DNA of 64,000 bases, taken from assembly GCF_011682235.2 (NCBI RefSeq), contig NZ_CP076718.1, forward strand, positions 911,285 to 975,284. Reading direction: 5' to 3'. This document shows, one piece after another, positions 9,291-18,818 of this stretch. The notes under the pieces were generated by a model. The model did no database searches, had not been told where the DNA came from, and worked only from the letters and a program-made list of their open reading frames with translations. Made by a program: the position numbers and the translations under genes. The stretch is from Rhodocaloribacter litoris (GTDB taxonomy: Bacteria > Bacteroidota > Rhodothermia > Rhodothermales > ISCAR-4553). Position 1 is the first letter of the stretch; every line of letters starts with the position of its first letter.

Positions 9291-9309
9291 GGGCTTGGAG
9301 CCGTGCGGC

Positions 9310-10617
9310 TCAGGTTCGGGCGGGCACCGGGCCTTTGAGGTACGCCGCGAGGTCGTCGAAGGCGACGCCGGCCTGCATGCCGGTATCCATGGCCTTGACC
9401 TGGGCCCGGCGGGCGGCCAGCTCGTCCTGACCAATGATGACGGTGTAGGGTGCGTTCTGCCGGTTGGCCTCGCGCATCTGGGCTTTCATCGAACGCCCTT
9501 TCAGGTCGAAGGCGACCCGGAGGCCCGCTGCCCGGAGTTCCTGGGCCAGGCGGAAGACGTACCGGGCAGCCTCGTCGCCGAGGGCCACGAGGAAGGCGTC
9601 CGGCGGCGCCGGGCCGGGCAGGGCCGTCCCCTGCGCGGCGAGGGCGATGAAGAGGCGCTCGATCCCGGCGGCGAAGCCCACGGCGGGGACGGGTTCGTCG
9701 CTGCCGAGCTCACAGGCGAGCAGGTCGTAGCGGCCACCGCCGGCCAGGGCGCTCTGGGCGCCGAGGTCGGGGCTTTCGAGTTCGAAGGCCGTCCGGGTGT
9801 AGTAATCGAGCCCGCGCACGAGGAACGGATCTTCGACGTAGGCGATGCCCAGGTCGTCGAGGAGGCCTTTGAGGGTTTCGTAATGCGCCCGGCTTTCCGG
9901 GTCGATGAAGTCGAGCAGCACGGGCGCCCCGTCGAGCAGGCGGCGTTCCTTTTCGTCCTTGGTGTCGAGCAGCCGCAGCGGGTTGGTTTGCAGGCGACGG
10001 CGGCTCGTCTCGGAGAGGTCGGCGGTATAGGGGGCGAAGTAGGCCTGCAGGGCCTCCTTGTACCGGGGACGGCTGCCGGCATCGCCCAGGGTGTTGAGCC
10101 GCAGCGTGACGGCTTCGAGGCCGAAGGCCCGGTAGACGGCCAGCATCAGGGCGATGACTTCGGCGTCGGCCCGTGCGTCCTCCGCACCGATGAGCTCGGC
10201 ACCGAACTGATGGAACTGGCGATAGCGGCCTTTCTGCGGGCGCTCGGCACGGAAACACGGCCCGATGTAGTAGAGGCGCTGTACCCCGCCCCTCTGATCG
10301 AGCCGGTGCTGGAGGTAGGCCCGCATCACGGGCGCGGTCACCTCCGGCCGCAGCACGTAATGGACGTCTCCGCGCTCGAAGGCGAACATCTCCTTCGAGA
10401 CGATGTCCGTGAGCATCCCGACCCCCCTTGCGACGAGTTCGGTCGGTTCGAGAATCGGCGTGCGGATCTCCTGGGCGTGGAACCGCGCCATCACGTCGCG
10501 GACGGTCGCCTCCACATGCTGCCAGGCAGCCGCCGACGGGACGGCCGTACCGTCGGCATCGTAGGTGTCCGGCAAAATGTCGAACGTGCCGGTGATATTT
10601 TGAAACGTCGTTTTCAC
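9310..10617 (-). CDS. hisS: Histidyl-tRNA synthetase
   Basis: Class II aminoacyl-tRNA synthetase of 435 aa that charges tRNA-His. Visible are motif 2 (FRAERPQKGRYRQFHQFG), the histidine-binding motifs LVRGLDYYTRTAFE and AGGGRYD, and the motif 3 region (VGFAAGIERL). The C-terminal anticodon-binding domain ends the protein. The start is placed at a GTG (10617) giving MKTTFQNITGTFDILPD, the conserved N-terminal strand; the much longer open frame to 11295 runs through ptsN in another frame and is not real. It is the second gene of the ptsN-hisS-lgt minus-strand run. Confidence 0.95.
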   Translation of the reverse strand: MKTTFQNITGTFDILPDTYDADGTAVPSAAAWQHVEATVRDVMARFHAQEIRTPILEPTELVARGVGMLTDIVSKEMFAFERGDVHYVLRPEVTAPVMRAYLQHRLDQRGGVQRLYYIGPCFRAERPQKGRYRQFHQFGAELIGAEDARADAEVIALMLAVYRAFGLEAVTLRLNTLGDAGSRPRYKEALQAYFAPYTADLSETSRRRLQTNPLRLLDTKDEKERRLLDGAPVLLDFIDPESRAHYETLKGLLDDLGIAYVEDPFLVRGLDYYTRTAFELESPDLGAQSALAGGGRYDLLACELGSDEPVPAVGFAAGIERLFIALAAQGTALPGPAPPDAFLVALGDEAARYVFRLAQELRAAGLRVAFDLKGRSMKAQMREANRQNAPYTVIIGQDELAARRAQVKAMDTGMQAGVAFDDLAAYLKGPVPART

Positions 10618-10688
10618 GAGAAATGGTGCAGTTGGCGAGGTTCTGCGGCCACGACACCGGTGCTGATGCGGCCTCACCGATACGGGTT

Positions 10689-11177
10689 TCAGCCTTCGAG
10701 CAGCGCCGCCTCCCCTTCCTCGATGATGGCGAGGACCTCCTCGGCGTCCGCGGCCCGGAGCAGCCGTTCCCGGAGGGCGTCCCGGTTCATCAGGCGCGAA
10801 ATGCGGCTCAGGATCTTGATGTGCTGGGCCTTGGCCTCTTCGGTACCGACGAGCAGAAAAAGGATGCGCACCGGCTGATCGTCGATGGCATCGAACGCAA
10901 TCGGCTCGGCGGTGACGGCCAGGGCCGCGACGGTCTTCTCGACCGCGTCGGTCTTGGCATGCGGCAGGGCCAGCCCCTTCCCCACACCGGTGGACATCAC
11001 CCGCTCCCGTTCCCAGACCGCTTTCCGGACGGCCTCCAGGTCGCGCACCCCTGGCTGCCCTTGCAGCAGGTCGACGAGCCGGTTGACGACCTCTTCCTTG
11101 GTCTGCCCGGGAAGCCCGACGCGCACGACGTCGCGCCGCAAAAGCTGGTGAATATCGGTCACACTGGTCGACTGCAT
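10689..11177 (-). CDS. ptsN: PTS IIA-type (PtsN-like) regulatory protein
   Basis: A 162-aa EIIA domain of the fructose/mannitol/Ntr family. The phosphorylatable histidine is H73 in the motif GLALPHAKTD. In PtsN-type systems the protein is phosphorylated by a PTS phosphorelay and regulates targets rather than moving sugar; no permease or EI/HPr gene is in the window. The start MQSTSVTD is chosen because the frame upstream (to 11315) has low-complexity sequence. The C-terminal part (GTEEAKAQHIKILSRISRLM) is typical of the family. Its position between rluD and hisS suggests a housekeeping role. Confidence 0.88.
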   Translation of the reverse strand: MQSTSVTDIHQLLRRDVVRVGLPGQTKEEVVNRLVDLLQGQPGVRDLEAVRKAVWERERVMSTGVGKGLALPHAKTDAVEKTVAALAVTAEPIAFDAIDDQPVRILFLLVGTEEAKAQHIKILSRISRLMNRDALRERLLRAADAEEVLAIIEEGEAALLEG

Positions 11178-11339
11178 CTTCTTCGCCCTGATCCGGAACG
11201 TTGGGTGGAAACGATCTTCCCGGCATGTACACGCCGCGGGCACCGGGGTTCGCGCGCCCCGGCCCGTCCGGCCGGCACCGTTTCGCACGGTGCAATATAC
11301 CACTGCCGGAGGCACTTCCTCACATCCTGGACGAGGTTT

Positions 11340-12491
11340 TCAACTTTCTCCCTCGACTTGCCGGAGCCGGTCGAGCACGTGCTGCATGTCGCCGGGCAGG
11401 GGAGCGGTAAAGTCGAGTGCGGCCCCGGTACGGGGATGGGTGAAGCCGAGCGTTCCGGCATGCAGGGCCTGCCGGGGCATGCGGGTGAAAAGGTTCGCGA
11501 AGAACGCCCGCCGCCTGCCGGTATCCGGCCCGTGCCGGATCTGCCGGCCGCCGTAGACGGGGTCGCCGAGGATGGGGTGGCCGAGGTGGCGGGCGTGCAC
11601 GCGGATCTGGTGCGTACGTCCCGTCTCCAGCCGGAACTCGACGAGGGCGGTATGGGCCATGTGCTCCAGGGTCCGGTAGTTCGTGATCGCCGTCTTGCCG
11701 TGCCCGGGCCGGACGACGGCCATGCGCTTGCGGTCGCGGGGGTCGCGGCCGAGATGGGTTTCGATCCGTCCCTCGGGCGGGTCGGGGTGTCCCCAGACGA
11801 GGGCCAGATAGCGGCGGCGGATGGTGCGTCGTTCGAACTGGCGAGCCAGGTGCACGTGTGCCGCGTCGTGCTTGGCCACCACCATCAGCCCGGAGGTGTC
11901 CTTGTCGAGCCGGTGAACGATGCCGGGCCGGAGGGCGGGATCTCCGGGTCCGGCCGGAGCGGCCCCCACAAGCGAGAGCCCCACCGCCTCGTCGTCGGTC
12001 TCCTCTTCGTCTTCCAGGTCCTCGACGGCGAGCGCCCGCCCGCCGACATGGTGCAGCAGCGCATGCACGAGCGTGCCGGTGCGATGCCCGTACGCCGGGT
12101 GCACCACCATCCCCGCCGGCTTGTTGACGACGAGCAGGTCGTCATCTTCGTACACGACGTCCAGCGGGATGGGCTCGGGAACGATGACCAGCGGCGGCGG
12201 CCGCAACACCCGGCAGACCACCACGTCCCCCGCCTGCACGGTATACGAGGCTTTCGTCGCCACCCGGCCGTTCACCGTCACCCGTCCTTCCCGGATGCCG
12301 CGCTGCACTTTCGCCCGCGTGGCGTTCTGGATCGACCGCGTCAGATACACGTCGAGCCGCTCGCCCTCCCGATAGCCGGGCGGGACCTCGAAAGTCAGGA
12401 TGGTCTCTATCTTTTCCGCCCGCTCCACGGTAAAAATCGATCTCTTTTTCCCGGCGGCTGTAACCTGGGCGGAAGATCTCCGTCCAAGCAT
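11340..12491 (-). CDS. rluD: Ribosomal large subunit pseudouridine synthase, RluD family
   Basis: RluA/RluD-family pseudouridine synthase. An N-terminal S4-like RNA-binding domain (GERLDVYLTRSIQNATRAKVQRGI...GRVTVNG) is followed by the catalytic domain with the active-site motif HRLDKDTSGLMVVAK (nucleophilic Asp in RLD) and FRLETGRTHQIRVHARHLGHPILGDPVYGG. An acidic insertion (EDLEDEEETDDEA) in the catalytic domain is unusual. The start is uncertain: ATG at 12491 is used, but a GTG nearer the S4 domain is possible and the frame runs into dprA (to 12722). The class is secure; the exact 23S target is inferred from RluD similarity. Confidence 0.87.
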   Translation of the reverse strand: MLGRRSSAQVTAAGKKRSIFTVERAEKIETILTFEVPPGYREGERLDVYLTRSIQNATRAKVQRGIREGRVTVNGRVATKASYTVQAGDVVVCRVLRPPPLVIVPEPIPLDVVYEDDDLLVVNKPAGMVVHPAYGHRTGTLVHALLHHVGGRALAVEDLEDEEETDDEAVGLSLVGAAPAGPGDPALRPGIVHRLDKDTSGLMVVAKHDAAHVHLARQFERRTIRRRYLALVWGHPDPPEGRIETHLGRDPRDRKRMAVVRPGHGKTAITNYRTLEHMAHTALVEFRLETGRTHQIRVHARHLGHPILGDPVYGGRQIRHGPDTGRRRAFFANLFTRMPRQALHAGTLGFTHPRTGAALDFTAPLPGDMQHVLDRLRQVEGES

Positions 12492-12495
12492 TCGA

Positions 12496-12527
12496 GACGG
12501 AAAAACCGGCACCGGTCGGTTTCCGTC
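12496..12527 (+). other. Hairpin upstream of an orphan terminator
   Basis: An 8-bp perfect stem, GACGGAAA/TTTCCGTC, with a GC-rich loop containing ACCGG/CCGGT. It lies 21 bp before a plus-strand terminator-like hairpin and between two minus-strand genes. Together they could form a small plus-strand RNA, antisense to the rluD leader. There is no independent evidence of transcription. Confidence 0.35.
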
Positions 12528-12548
12528 GGTATCTGGCACCTCCAGATC

Positions 12549-12582
12549 GCCCGGCGCCATGGTGGGGGCGCCGGGCTTTTTT
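12549..12582 (+). terminator. Rho-independent terminator, plus strand, no gene in front
   Basis: A 10-bp perfect stem, GCCCGGCGCC/GGCGCCGGGC, followed by six T residues on the plus strand. Both flanking genes (dprA and rluD) are on the minus strand, so no known plus-strand gene uses it. On the minus strand it is not followed by a T-run and would not be a classical terminator for dprA. Confidence 0.65.
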
Positions 12583-12613
12583 GTCTTTTCCGGGGCCGGT
12601 GTTCCGCCCGCTT

Positions 12614-13747
12614 TCAGGCCCGGAAGAACTGCTTGCCGGCCATTTGCCGCACGAGCCCTTTGAATTCGAGGTTGAGCAGGTAGACCAGGGCGGTTGACGG
12701 GTCGAGCCCCGTGCGGGTGCACAGCGTGTCGATATGGACGGGGGTGGTGTCGTCGAGGGCGTCGTAGAGGCGTCGCTCGAGCGGGTCGAGCGCCGGCGGG
12801 GGGACCGGAGCCGGCTCGTCCGGCGGCTCGTCCAGGATCAAGCCCAGCTCGGCGAGCATGTCTTCGACGGAGAGCACGAGGCGGGCGTATCCCTGCTGGA
12901 TGAGGCGGTTGCTGCCCACGCCGGCCCTGCTGTGGACCGGGCTCGGCACGGCGAACACCTCCCGGTTCTGTTCGAGTGCCAGGCGGGCCGTGATGAGCGC
13001 ACCGCCCGTCTCGAAGGCCTCGACCACGAGTGTGCCCCGCGTCAGGCCGCTGATGAGGCGGTTCCGGCGCGGAAAGTTCGGCGCGTCCGGTGCGGCGCCG
13101 AGGGCGTACTCGGAGAGGAGGGCCCCCTGCTCGATGATGGCCTGCGCCAGACGGGCGTGCCGGGCCGGGTAGATACGGTCCACGCCGGAGCCCAGCACGG
13201 CCAGCGTTCGCCCGCCGGCTTCGAGGGCTCCCCGGTGCGCCGCCGCGTCGATCCCGTAGGCCAGACCACTGACGACCGTGAAGCCATGCCGCGCCAGTCC
13301 GGCGGCAAAGTCGTAGGCCACCTGCTTGCCATAGGCGGTGGCGCGGCGCGTCCCCACGATGGCAATGGCCTTCGCATCGGCCTCGGCCAGCGTGCCCCGC
13401 ACCCAGAGAAACGCCGGCGGGTCGTAGATCTCCCGGAGCAGCGGCGGGAAAGCCGGGTCCCAGGCCGTCACGAGGGTCGCGTCCACCCGTTCGGCCCGCT
13501 CGAACTGCTCCGTCACGGCCGCGTGCCCGTCGAAGGCGGCCACGGCGGCAGCCGTCTGCGGGCCGATGCCCGGCACCGTGGCCAGGACCCGCGCCGGCGC
13601 CTGCAGGGCGGCCGCCGCCGACCCGAAACGCGCCACCAGCGAACGGATACGCCCCGGTCCCACGCCCGGCGCCATCGACAGCGCCACCAGCGCCTCCTTC
13701 TCCTGGCGCTCGTCGAAACCTGCCTCCGCAAACAGAGAGGGCCCCAT
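12614..13747 (-). CDS. dprA: DNA-processing protein A
   Basis: DprA/Smf of 377 aa, which binds incoming single-stranded DNA during natural transformation and loads RecA. It has an N-terminal HhH/SAM-like region (LVALSMAPGVGPGRIRSLVARFG...TVPGIGPQTAAAV), the Rossmann-like core (AIVGTRRATAYGK, VVSGLAYGIDAAAHRGAL, VLGSGVDRIYPARH, PRRNRLISGLT, GALITARLALEQNREVFAVP) and a C-terminal winged-helix domain (VHIDTLCTRTGLDPSTALVYLLNLEFKGLVRQ). The start MGPSLFAEAG is used rather than the upstream frame to 13816. It sits between obgE and rluD. Its presence is compatible with competence, but no other competence gene is seen here. Confidence 0.93.
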   Translation of the reverse strand: MGPSLFAEAGFDERQEKEALVALSMAPGVGPGRIRSLVARFGSAAAALQAPARVLATVPGIGPQTAAAVAAFDGHAAVTEQFERAERVDATLVTAWDPAFPPLLREIYDPPAFLWVRGTLAEADAKAIAIVGTRRATAYGKQVAYDFAAGLARHGFTVVSGLAYGIDAAAHRGALEAGGRTLAVLGSGVDRIYPARHARLAQAIIEQGALLSEYALGAAPDAPNFPRRNRLISGLTRGTLVVEAFETGGALITARLALEQNREVFAVPSPVHSRAGVGSNRLIQQGYARLVLSVEDMLAELGLILDEPPDEPAPVPPPALDPLERRLYDALDDTTPVHIDTLCTRTGLDPSTALVYLLNLEFKGLVRQMAGKQFFRA

Positions 13748-13835
13748 GAGCCTCCGGGTTCGAGGTCGTCCAAAGCGCCGGAAAGATACGTATTCGCTAG
13801 GGCTTTCGTTCAACACCCGGCGGCGAGTTCCTCCC

Positions 13836-14855
13836 TCAACCGGTCACCCCGGCTTCCCGGACGGCGCGGACCTGTTCCCAGAGGGCCCGGCGGAGCGGCT
13901 CCAGCCCCAGCCCGGCGACGGCGCTGATCGGGAACACCGGCAGGGCATCCGGCAAGGCGGCACGGACCCCGGCCGCACGGTGCTCCCGCTCCCCCGGCGG
14001 CAACAGGTCGATCTTCGAAAGAGCCACCACGCGGGGCTTGCCGAGCAACGCCGGGTTGAAGGCTTCGAGCTCACCCAGCAGCGCCCGGTATTCCGCGGCA
14101 GGGTCTTCGGACGTGACGGGCAGGACGAACAACAGCACGGCGTTGCGTTCGATGTGCTTGAGGAAGCGGACCCCGAGCCCCTTGCCCTCATGCGCCCCTT
14201 CGATGAGGCCGGGCAGGTCCGCCATCACGAACGAGGCATAGGCCTCCACCGAAACGACCCCGAGCGCCGGCTCGAGCGTGGTGAACGGATAGTCCGCCAC
14301 CTTCGGCCGGGCTGCCGAAAGCGTGGCGAGCAGCGTGCTCTTGCCGGCGTTGGGAAACCCGACCAGCCCCACGTCGGCCAGTAGCTTGAGCTCGAGCGTG
14401 ACCTCGCGCTCCCGGCCGGGCTCACCCGGTTGCGCGAAACGCGGCGTCTGCCGCGTGGAGGACTTGAAAAAGGCGTTTCCCCTGCCGCCACGCCCGCCCT
14501 GTGCAAGCACCACCCGCTCCCCGGGCGCCACCACCTCCCCGATGAATTCACCCGTGTTCGTGTCCCGGACCACCGTCCCGACCGGCACGCGCAGCACGAT
14601 GTCCTTCCCGTCCCGCCCCTTCCGGTTGGCCCCGCTGCCGGGCTGCCCGTTCTCGGCAAAGTGGTGGCGGTTATACCGGAGGTCGAGCAGGGTGTAGAGG
14701 TGCGGATCCGCCTCGATGAGCACCGAGCCGCCGTCCCCGCCGTCCCCGCCATCGGGCCCCCCCTTCGGCTGGAAGCGGGCCCGCCGGAAGGAAACCGCAC
14801 CAGCCCCTCCTTTGCCGCTCCGTACCGTGATCGTAACGTAATCGACAAACTTCAT
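13836..14855 (-). CDS. obgE: Obg-family GTPase
   Basis: Ribosome-associated GTPase of 339 aa. The glycine-rich OBG domain occupies residues 1-155 ([40 protein letters not shown]), followed by the G domain with G1 [10 protein letters not shown]3 [16 protein letters not shown] and the SKIDLL element for guanine recognition. There is no C-terminal OCT domain, as in many Obg proteins outside the Firmicutes. Start at MKFVDYVTI; the ATG at 14885 would add ten residues without support. It leads the minus-strand obgE-dprA-rluD run, and acts in 50S maturation and stringent response. Confidence 0.95.
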   Translation of the reverse strand: MKFVDYVTITVRSGKGGAGAVSFRRARFQPKGGPDGGDGGDGGSVLIEADPHLYTLLDLRYNRHHFAENGQPGSGANRKGRDGKDIVLRVPVGTVVRDTNTGEFIGEVVAPGERVVLAQGGRGGRGNAFFKSSTRQTPRFAQPGEPGREREVTLELKLLADVGLVGFPNAGKSTLLATLSAARPKVADYPFTTLEPALGVVSVEAYASFVMADLPGLIEGAHEGKGLGVRFLKHIERNAVLLFVLPVTSEDPAAEYRALLGELEAFNPALLGKPRVVALSKIDLLPPGEREHRAAGVRAALPDALPVFPISAVAGLGLEPLRRALWEQVRAVREAGVTG

Positions 14856-15041
14856 CGCATACCATGTCAAGCGCTCCGGGGCCACACGCGCCCGGCTCCC
14901 CGCTTACGCTCATCTCCCGGCCGGGTTTTCCGGGGTCGTTGGCCGGCGCTTTCGAGAGCTTTCCGAGGATTCCCCGTGTACGGTGGCACCGGTCTACGGC
15001 GGCTTGTAGTTTCCCGATCCTCCGAACCCTTCCCTCCTCCC

Positions 15042-15479
15042 TTGAAACGCGTCACCATCTACACCGACGGCGCCTGCAGCGGCAACCCCGGTCCCGGCGG
15101 CTGGGCGGCCATCCTGCGGTACGGCCCGCACGAGCGGGTGCTGACCGGTGCCGAGCCCCACACGACGAACAACCGGATGGAGCTGCGGGCCGTCGTCGAG
15201 GCCCTGCGGGCGCTGAAGGAGCCGTGTCACGTCGCCCTGCACACGGACAGCGCCTACATCGCCAACGCCTTCAACCAGGGCTGGATCAAGGACTGGGTCC
15301 GGCGCGGCTGGAAGACCGCCGGCAAGAAGGAGGTCAAGAACCGCGACCTGTGGCAGGCCCTGCTGAACGCGATGGCGCCGCATCGCGTCACGTTCGTCAA
15401 GGTGCGGGGACACGCCGGCGACCCCCTCAACGAGCGGGTCGACGAACTCGCCGTAAAAGCCATGCAGAGCCTCCACTGA
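15042..15479 (+). CDS. rnhA: Ribonuclease HI
   Basis: Cleaves the RNA strand of RNA-DNA hybrids. The protein is about 145 aa with the four acidic residues of the active site: Asp in [11 protein letters not shown], Glu in [10 protein letters not shown], Asp in LHTDSAYI and Asp in [12 protein letters not shown]. The basic handle ([18 protein letters not shown]) is present. The start is probably the TTG at 15042, just before KRVTIYTDG; no clear ribosome binding site precedes it. The long open frame upstream (from 14430) is antisense to obgE and not coding. It diverges from obgE. Confidence 0.93.
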   Translation: MKRVTIYTDGACSGNPGPGGWAAILRYGPHERVLTGAEPHTTNNRMELRAVVEALRALKEPCHVALHTDSAYIANAFNQGWIKDWVRRGWKTAGKKEVKNRDLWQALLNAMAPHRVTFVKVRGHAGDPLNERVDELAVKAMQSLH

Positions 15480-15488
15480 ACCGGAGGC

Positions 15489-16100
15489 TCACCCCGCCGG
15501 CACCGTGACGTCCCCCCGGCCCCTGAGTGCCTCAATGAACGCCTCGACGAAGCGCTCGACCTCGGACCGCCGCACGCCGACGATCAACTCCGTATCCCCG
15601 GCGTACCGGGAAGCCCGCACTTCCACGTCGAAACGGCCGATCACTTGCATCGCCGGTCCGGTATCCGCATAGTCGAACCGGAGGTGCACCGGAAGGCGGC
15701 ACACGCGTTCCTCCACCCCGGCGGCATCGAGCGCGGCCGCTGCGGCCTCGCCGTAGGCCCGGATCAACCCGCCGGTACCCAGCTTCGTGCCGCCGAAATA
15801 GCGGGTGACCACCACCAGCGTGTTCGTCAGGTCGCGTGCCTGGATCTGCCGGAGGATGGGTGGCCCGGCCGTACCGCCCGGCTCCCCGTCGTCATCGTAC
15901 CGGACCGTCGTCCCGTCCACGCCGAGGCGCCAGGCCGTGCAATGGTGCGTGGCGCCATGCTCGCGCCGGCGCACGGCCGCCACGGCCGCTTCGGCGGCGG
16001 CTTCGTCCGTCACCGGCAGCGCCTCGGCAATGAAACGCGAACCCCGAACCCGGGTCTCGACCCGGGCCGGCCCGCGCAATACACGGTAGATATCCTTCAT
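15489..16100 (-). CDS. IMPACT/YigZ-family protein
   Basis: A 203-aa protein of the UPF0029/IMPACT family. The N-terminal domain has the signature GATHHCTAWRLG...DDDGEPGGTAGPPILRQI, followed by TNTLVVVTRYFGGTKLGTGGLIRAYGEA. The C-terminal part is a DUF1949-like ferredoxin fold. Eukaryotic IMPACT modulates GCN2; the bacterial function is not established. It lies tail-to-tail with rnhA (9-bp gap). Confidence 0.9.
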   Translation of the reverse strand: MKDIYRVLRGPARVETRVRGSRFIAEALPVTDEAAAEAAVAAVRRREHGATHHCTAWRLGVDGTTVRYDDDGEPGGTAGPPILRQIQARDLTNTLVVVTRYFGGTKLGTGGLIRAYGEAAAAALDAAGVEERVCRLPVHLRFDYADTGPAMQVIGRFDVEVRASRYAGDTELIVGVRRSEVERFVEAFIEALRGRGDVTVPAG

Positions 16101-16336
16101 CCAGACTTCTTCCCGTGCTCAAACACGTGGATCCCGGACATGAAGCAACGCGGCTGCATCACAACCGCTCCGTCCCGCTTCATGACCGAGCCCTTTCCAT
16201 ACCCCGATACCGGAATCTCGTTTCATGAACGCTCAACACGGGCAGGTGGCACCCTTTCCGTTCGGTGTCGTATCATGCGGCCAGCCGTGCCCGGCCAGCC
16301 CTTGCCCCTAACACCGACCTTTCCGTGACGAGACCT

Positions 16337-16765
16337 ATGGCTGTCGAACGAACCCTGGCCATCCTCAAACCCGACTGCGTGCGCAAAAACCTCATCGGCG
16401 AGGTGATCCGCCGCATCCAGGAAGCGGGCTTCACCATCCGCGCGATGAAGATGGTCCGCCTGACGAAGCAAGAAGCCGAGGGCTTCTATGCCGTGCATCG
16501 CGGGCGTCCTTTCTTCGAGGACCTGACGACGTTCATGTCCAGCGGTCCCTGCGTCCCCATCGTGCTCGAGAAAGAGAATGCAGTGGCCGACTTCCGTGCA
16601 CTCATCGGTGCCACCGACCCCGCCGAGGCGGCTGAAGGCACCATCCGCCGCACCTTCGCCGACAACAAGGGGGAGAACATCGTTCACGGCTCGGACTCGG
16701 TCGAGAACGGGCGTCTGGAGGCCAACTACTTCTTCCCCGAACACGAGATCGTCGCCAACTCGTGA
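16337..16765 (+). CDS. ndk: Nucleoside diphosphate kinase
   Basis: Transfers the gamma phosphate from NTPs to NDPs via a phosphohistidine. The protein is 142 aa. Catalytic H117 is in NIVHGSDS, and the N-terminal [12 protein letters not shown] and [13 protein letters not shown] segments are standard. The ATG at 16337 is used; the upstream frame to 16265 is not family-like. It is followed after about 50 bp by the NamZ-like lipoprotein on the same strand. Confidence 0.96.
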   Translation: MAVERTLAILKPDCVRKNLIGEVIRRIQEAGFTIRAMKMVRLTKQEAEGFYAVHRGRPFFEDLTTFMSSGPCVPIVLEKENAVADFRALIGATDPAEAAEGTIRRTFADNKGENIVHGSDSVENGRLEANYFFPEHEIVANS

Positions 16766-16816
16766 CCGGGCACGGCCCCCGTGTCGTTCAAGCCGGCCGC
16801 CCGGCGGTTTTTTCCC

Positions 16817-18076
16817 ATGCGTGCTCTCCCGCTGCTCGTCCTCCTTGCCCTGGCCTGCAACCCGGCCGCCGGCCCCCCGGCCCCGGAGACGCCGCCCTCC
16901 GTGCGAACCGGTGCGGAGGTGCTGGCCCGGCAGGCGTTCCGGCCCCTCGACGGCCTGCGGGTAGGGCTGATCGTCAACCATACGGCCCGGGTAGACACCA
17001 CCCACCTCATCGACCTCCTGCACGCCGCGCCCAACGTGACGCTCGGCGCGCTTTTCGGGCCGGAACACGGCCTGCGGGGTGAGGCAGACGCTGGAGAAAA
17101 GATCGAGGACGGGCGCGATGCCCGCACGGGCGTGCCGGTCTACAGCCTCTACGGCGAGACGCGGCGGCCCACCCCGGCCATGCTCGCCGGCCTCGACGCC
17201 CTCGTCTTCGACATCCAGGACGTCGGAGCGCGTTTCTACACGTACATCTCCACGATGGGCCTGGCCATGCAGGCCGCCGCCGAAGCCGGTCTCCCCTTCT
17301 TCGTGCTCGACCGCCCGAACCCGCTCGGCGGCCTGCGGGTCGAGGGCTTCGTGCTCGAGGCGGGCTTCACCTCGTTCGTCGGGCAGTACCCGATCCCCAT
17401 CGTACACGGGCTGACGGTGGGTGAGCTCGCCCGCATGATCCGGGGCGAACGGATGCTGCCCGGCCTGGACTCGCTCGACCTGCGCGTCATCCCGATGGAC
17501 GGCTGGCAGCGCACGATGACCTGGCCGGCGACGGGCCGCCCCTGGCTCCCCCCCAGCCCGAACATCCCGGACTTCGAGACGGCCCTCATCTACCCCGGCA
17601 CCTGCTTCATCGAGGGCACGACGGCGAGCGAGGGACGAGGCACCCGCCAGCCGTTCAAACAGATCGGGGCCCCCTGGGCCGATGCCCGCGCTCTGGCCGA
17701 CACCCTCAACGCCCGGCACCTCCCCGGCGTCCGCTTCGAGCCCGTCACGTTCACCCCCGTCTCGATCGACGGCATGGCGACGAACCCGAAACACCGGGAC
17801 GTGCCGGTGCACGGCGTCCGCTACGTCCTCACCGACCCTGCCACCTTCCAACCCGTGACCACCGGCCTGCACGTGCTCGAAGCCCTGTACCGGCAGGCCC
17901 CGGACGACGTGCGGGGCGACTTCCTGAACGCACGCTGGCTCAACCTGCTCGCCGGCACCGACCGGCTCCACGCGATGCTCACGGCCGGCACCCCCGCCAC
18001 CGCCATCGCCGCCTCCTGGACCGACGAGGTCGAGGCGTTCCGCACCCGGCGAGCGACCTACCTGCTCTACGACTGA
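16817..18076 (+). CDS. DUF1343 lipoprotein, NamZ-like exo-beta-N-acetylmuramidase
   Basis: A 419-aa protein of the DUF1343 family, in which NamZ is an exo-acting beta-N-acetylmuramidase of peptidoglycan turnover (GH171). A signal peptide ends in a lipobox (LLALAC), so the enzyme is probably lipid-anchored. Family segments are clear: RVGLIVNHTARVD, LFGPEHGLRG, VYSLYGETRRPTPAM, VFDIQDVGARFYTYISTM, LDRPNPLGG and PSPNIPDFETALIYPGTCFIEGT. The start is at MRALPLLVL, not the frame 12 codons upstream. Substrate is by family analogy. Confidence 0.88.
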   Translation: MRALPLLVLLALACNPAAGPPAPETPPSVRTGAEVLARQAFRPLDGLRVGLIVNHTARVDTTHLIDLLHAAPNVTLGALFGPEHGLRGEADAGEKIEDGRDARTGVPVYSLYGETRRPTPAMLAGLDALVFDIQDVGARFYTYISTMGLAMQAAAEAGLPFFVLDRPNPLGGLRVEGFVLEAGFTSFVGQYPIPIVHGLTVGELARMIRGERMLPGLDSLDLRVIPMDGWQRTMTWPATGRPWLPPSPNIPDFETALIYPGTCFIEGTTASEGRGTRQPFKQIGAPWADARALADTLNARHLPGVRFEPVTFTPVSIDGMATNPKHRDVPVHGVRYVLTDPATFQPVTTGLHVLEALYRQAPDDVRGDFLNARWLNLLAGTDRLHAMLTAGTPATAIAASWTDEVEAFRTRRATYLLYD

Positions 18077-18091
18077 TGCCGGCTCCCCCGC

Positions 18092-18640
18092 CTACCGCTC
18101 GAAATGTGCCCGGAAGACCCGTTCGAGCCGTTCGGCGGTGGGAAAATTGCGGGCCACGAAGCCGACCATCGCCACGGCGGAGAGCAGGTTGAGCCAGTAG
18201 ACCGGGTAGGCCTGCATCACCCCGTTCGTCACGCCCAGCAGGCATACGACCAGCCCGAAAAGGGCCGTGCCCTCGAACAGGGCCAGACGGACGATCTCGG
18301 CGGCGCGCATACGGCCGAGCACCGTGGCGGCTTCCTCCAGGGCGGGCACACGCGGCGCAGGGCCCGCCGGCGTGGCCCGGTCGAGTGCCAGGCGATACAC
18401 CCGCCCGGACATGGTATACACCGCCACACCCACGAGGGCGTGCCCGAGCGTCAGCATCCGGATCAGTTCCACGTCGGAGGCATCGGGCGGCTCCCCGACC
18501 GGCTGCGCCAGGTAGAGCACCAGCACGACGACGCCGAACAGTGTGACGCCCATCGCCAGGGCCAGCATGATGATCTGAAACGTCCGGATATGCTCCGGGG
18601 TAAGTACCCGGCGAAAAACCTCCAGGGTCAGCTTTTCCAT
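18092..18640 (-). CDS. Four-helix integral membrane protein, unknown
   Basis: A 182-aa protein with four hydrophobic segments near residues 23-45, 62-80, 120-138 and 145-163, and a cytoplasmic-looking charged loop between helices two and three. I do not recognise a family. It is convergent with the NamZ-like gene (15-bp gap). Confidence 0.6.
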   Translation of the reverse strand: MEKLTLEVFRRVLTPEHIRTFQIIMLALAMGVTLFGVVVLVLYLAQPVGEPPDASDVELIRMLTLGHALVGVAVYTMSGRVYRLALDRATPAGPAPRVPALEEAATVLGRMRAAEIVRLALFEGTALFGLVVCLLGVTNGVMQAYPVYWLNLLSAVAMVGFVARNFPTAERLERVFRAHFER

Positions 18641-18818
18641 ACTTCAACACGGCGGGTTACGGGGCAGGGAGACCGCCTCCCGATCTCTGGTTCCGCCCAA
18701 AATAGCGATCTTCCCCGAAAGCTGCGTCGCCGCCGGCACGATTGGCCGGGTGAGAGCGGCCGCCCGTTCGCTAGGTTGACTGCCGACTCGATACCACCAC
18801 CGCACAACCGCCTTGCCC

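Noticed and set aside
9310-11295. A 661-residue hisS start
   Set aside because: The N-terminal 220 codons overlap ptsN in another frame; the family start is at 10617.
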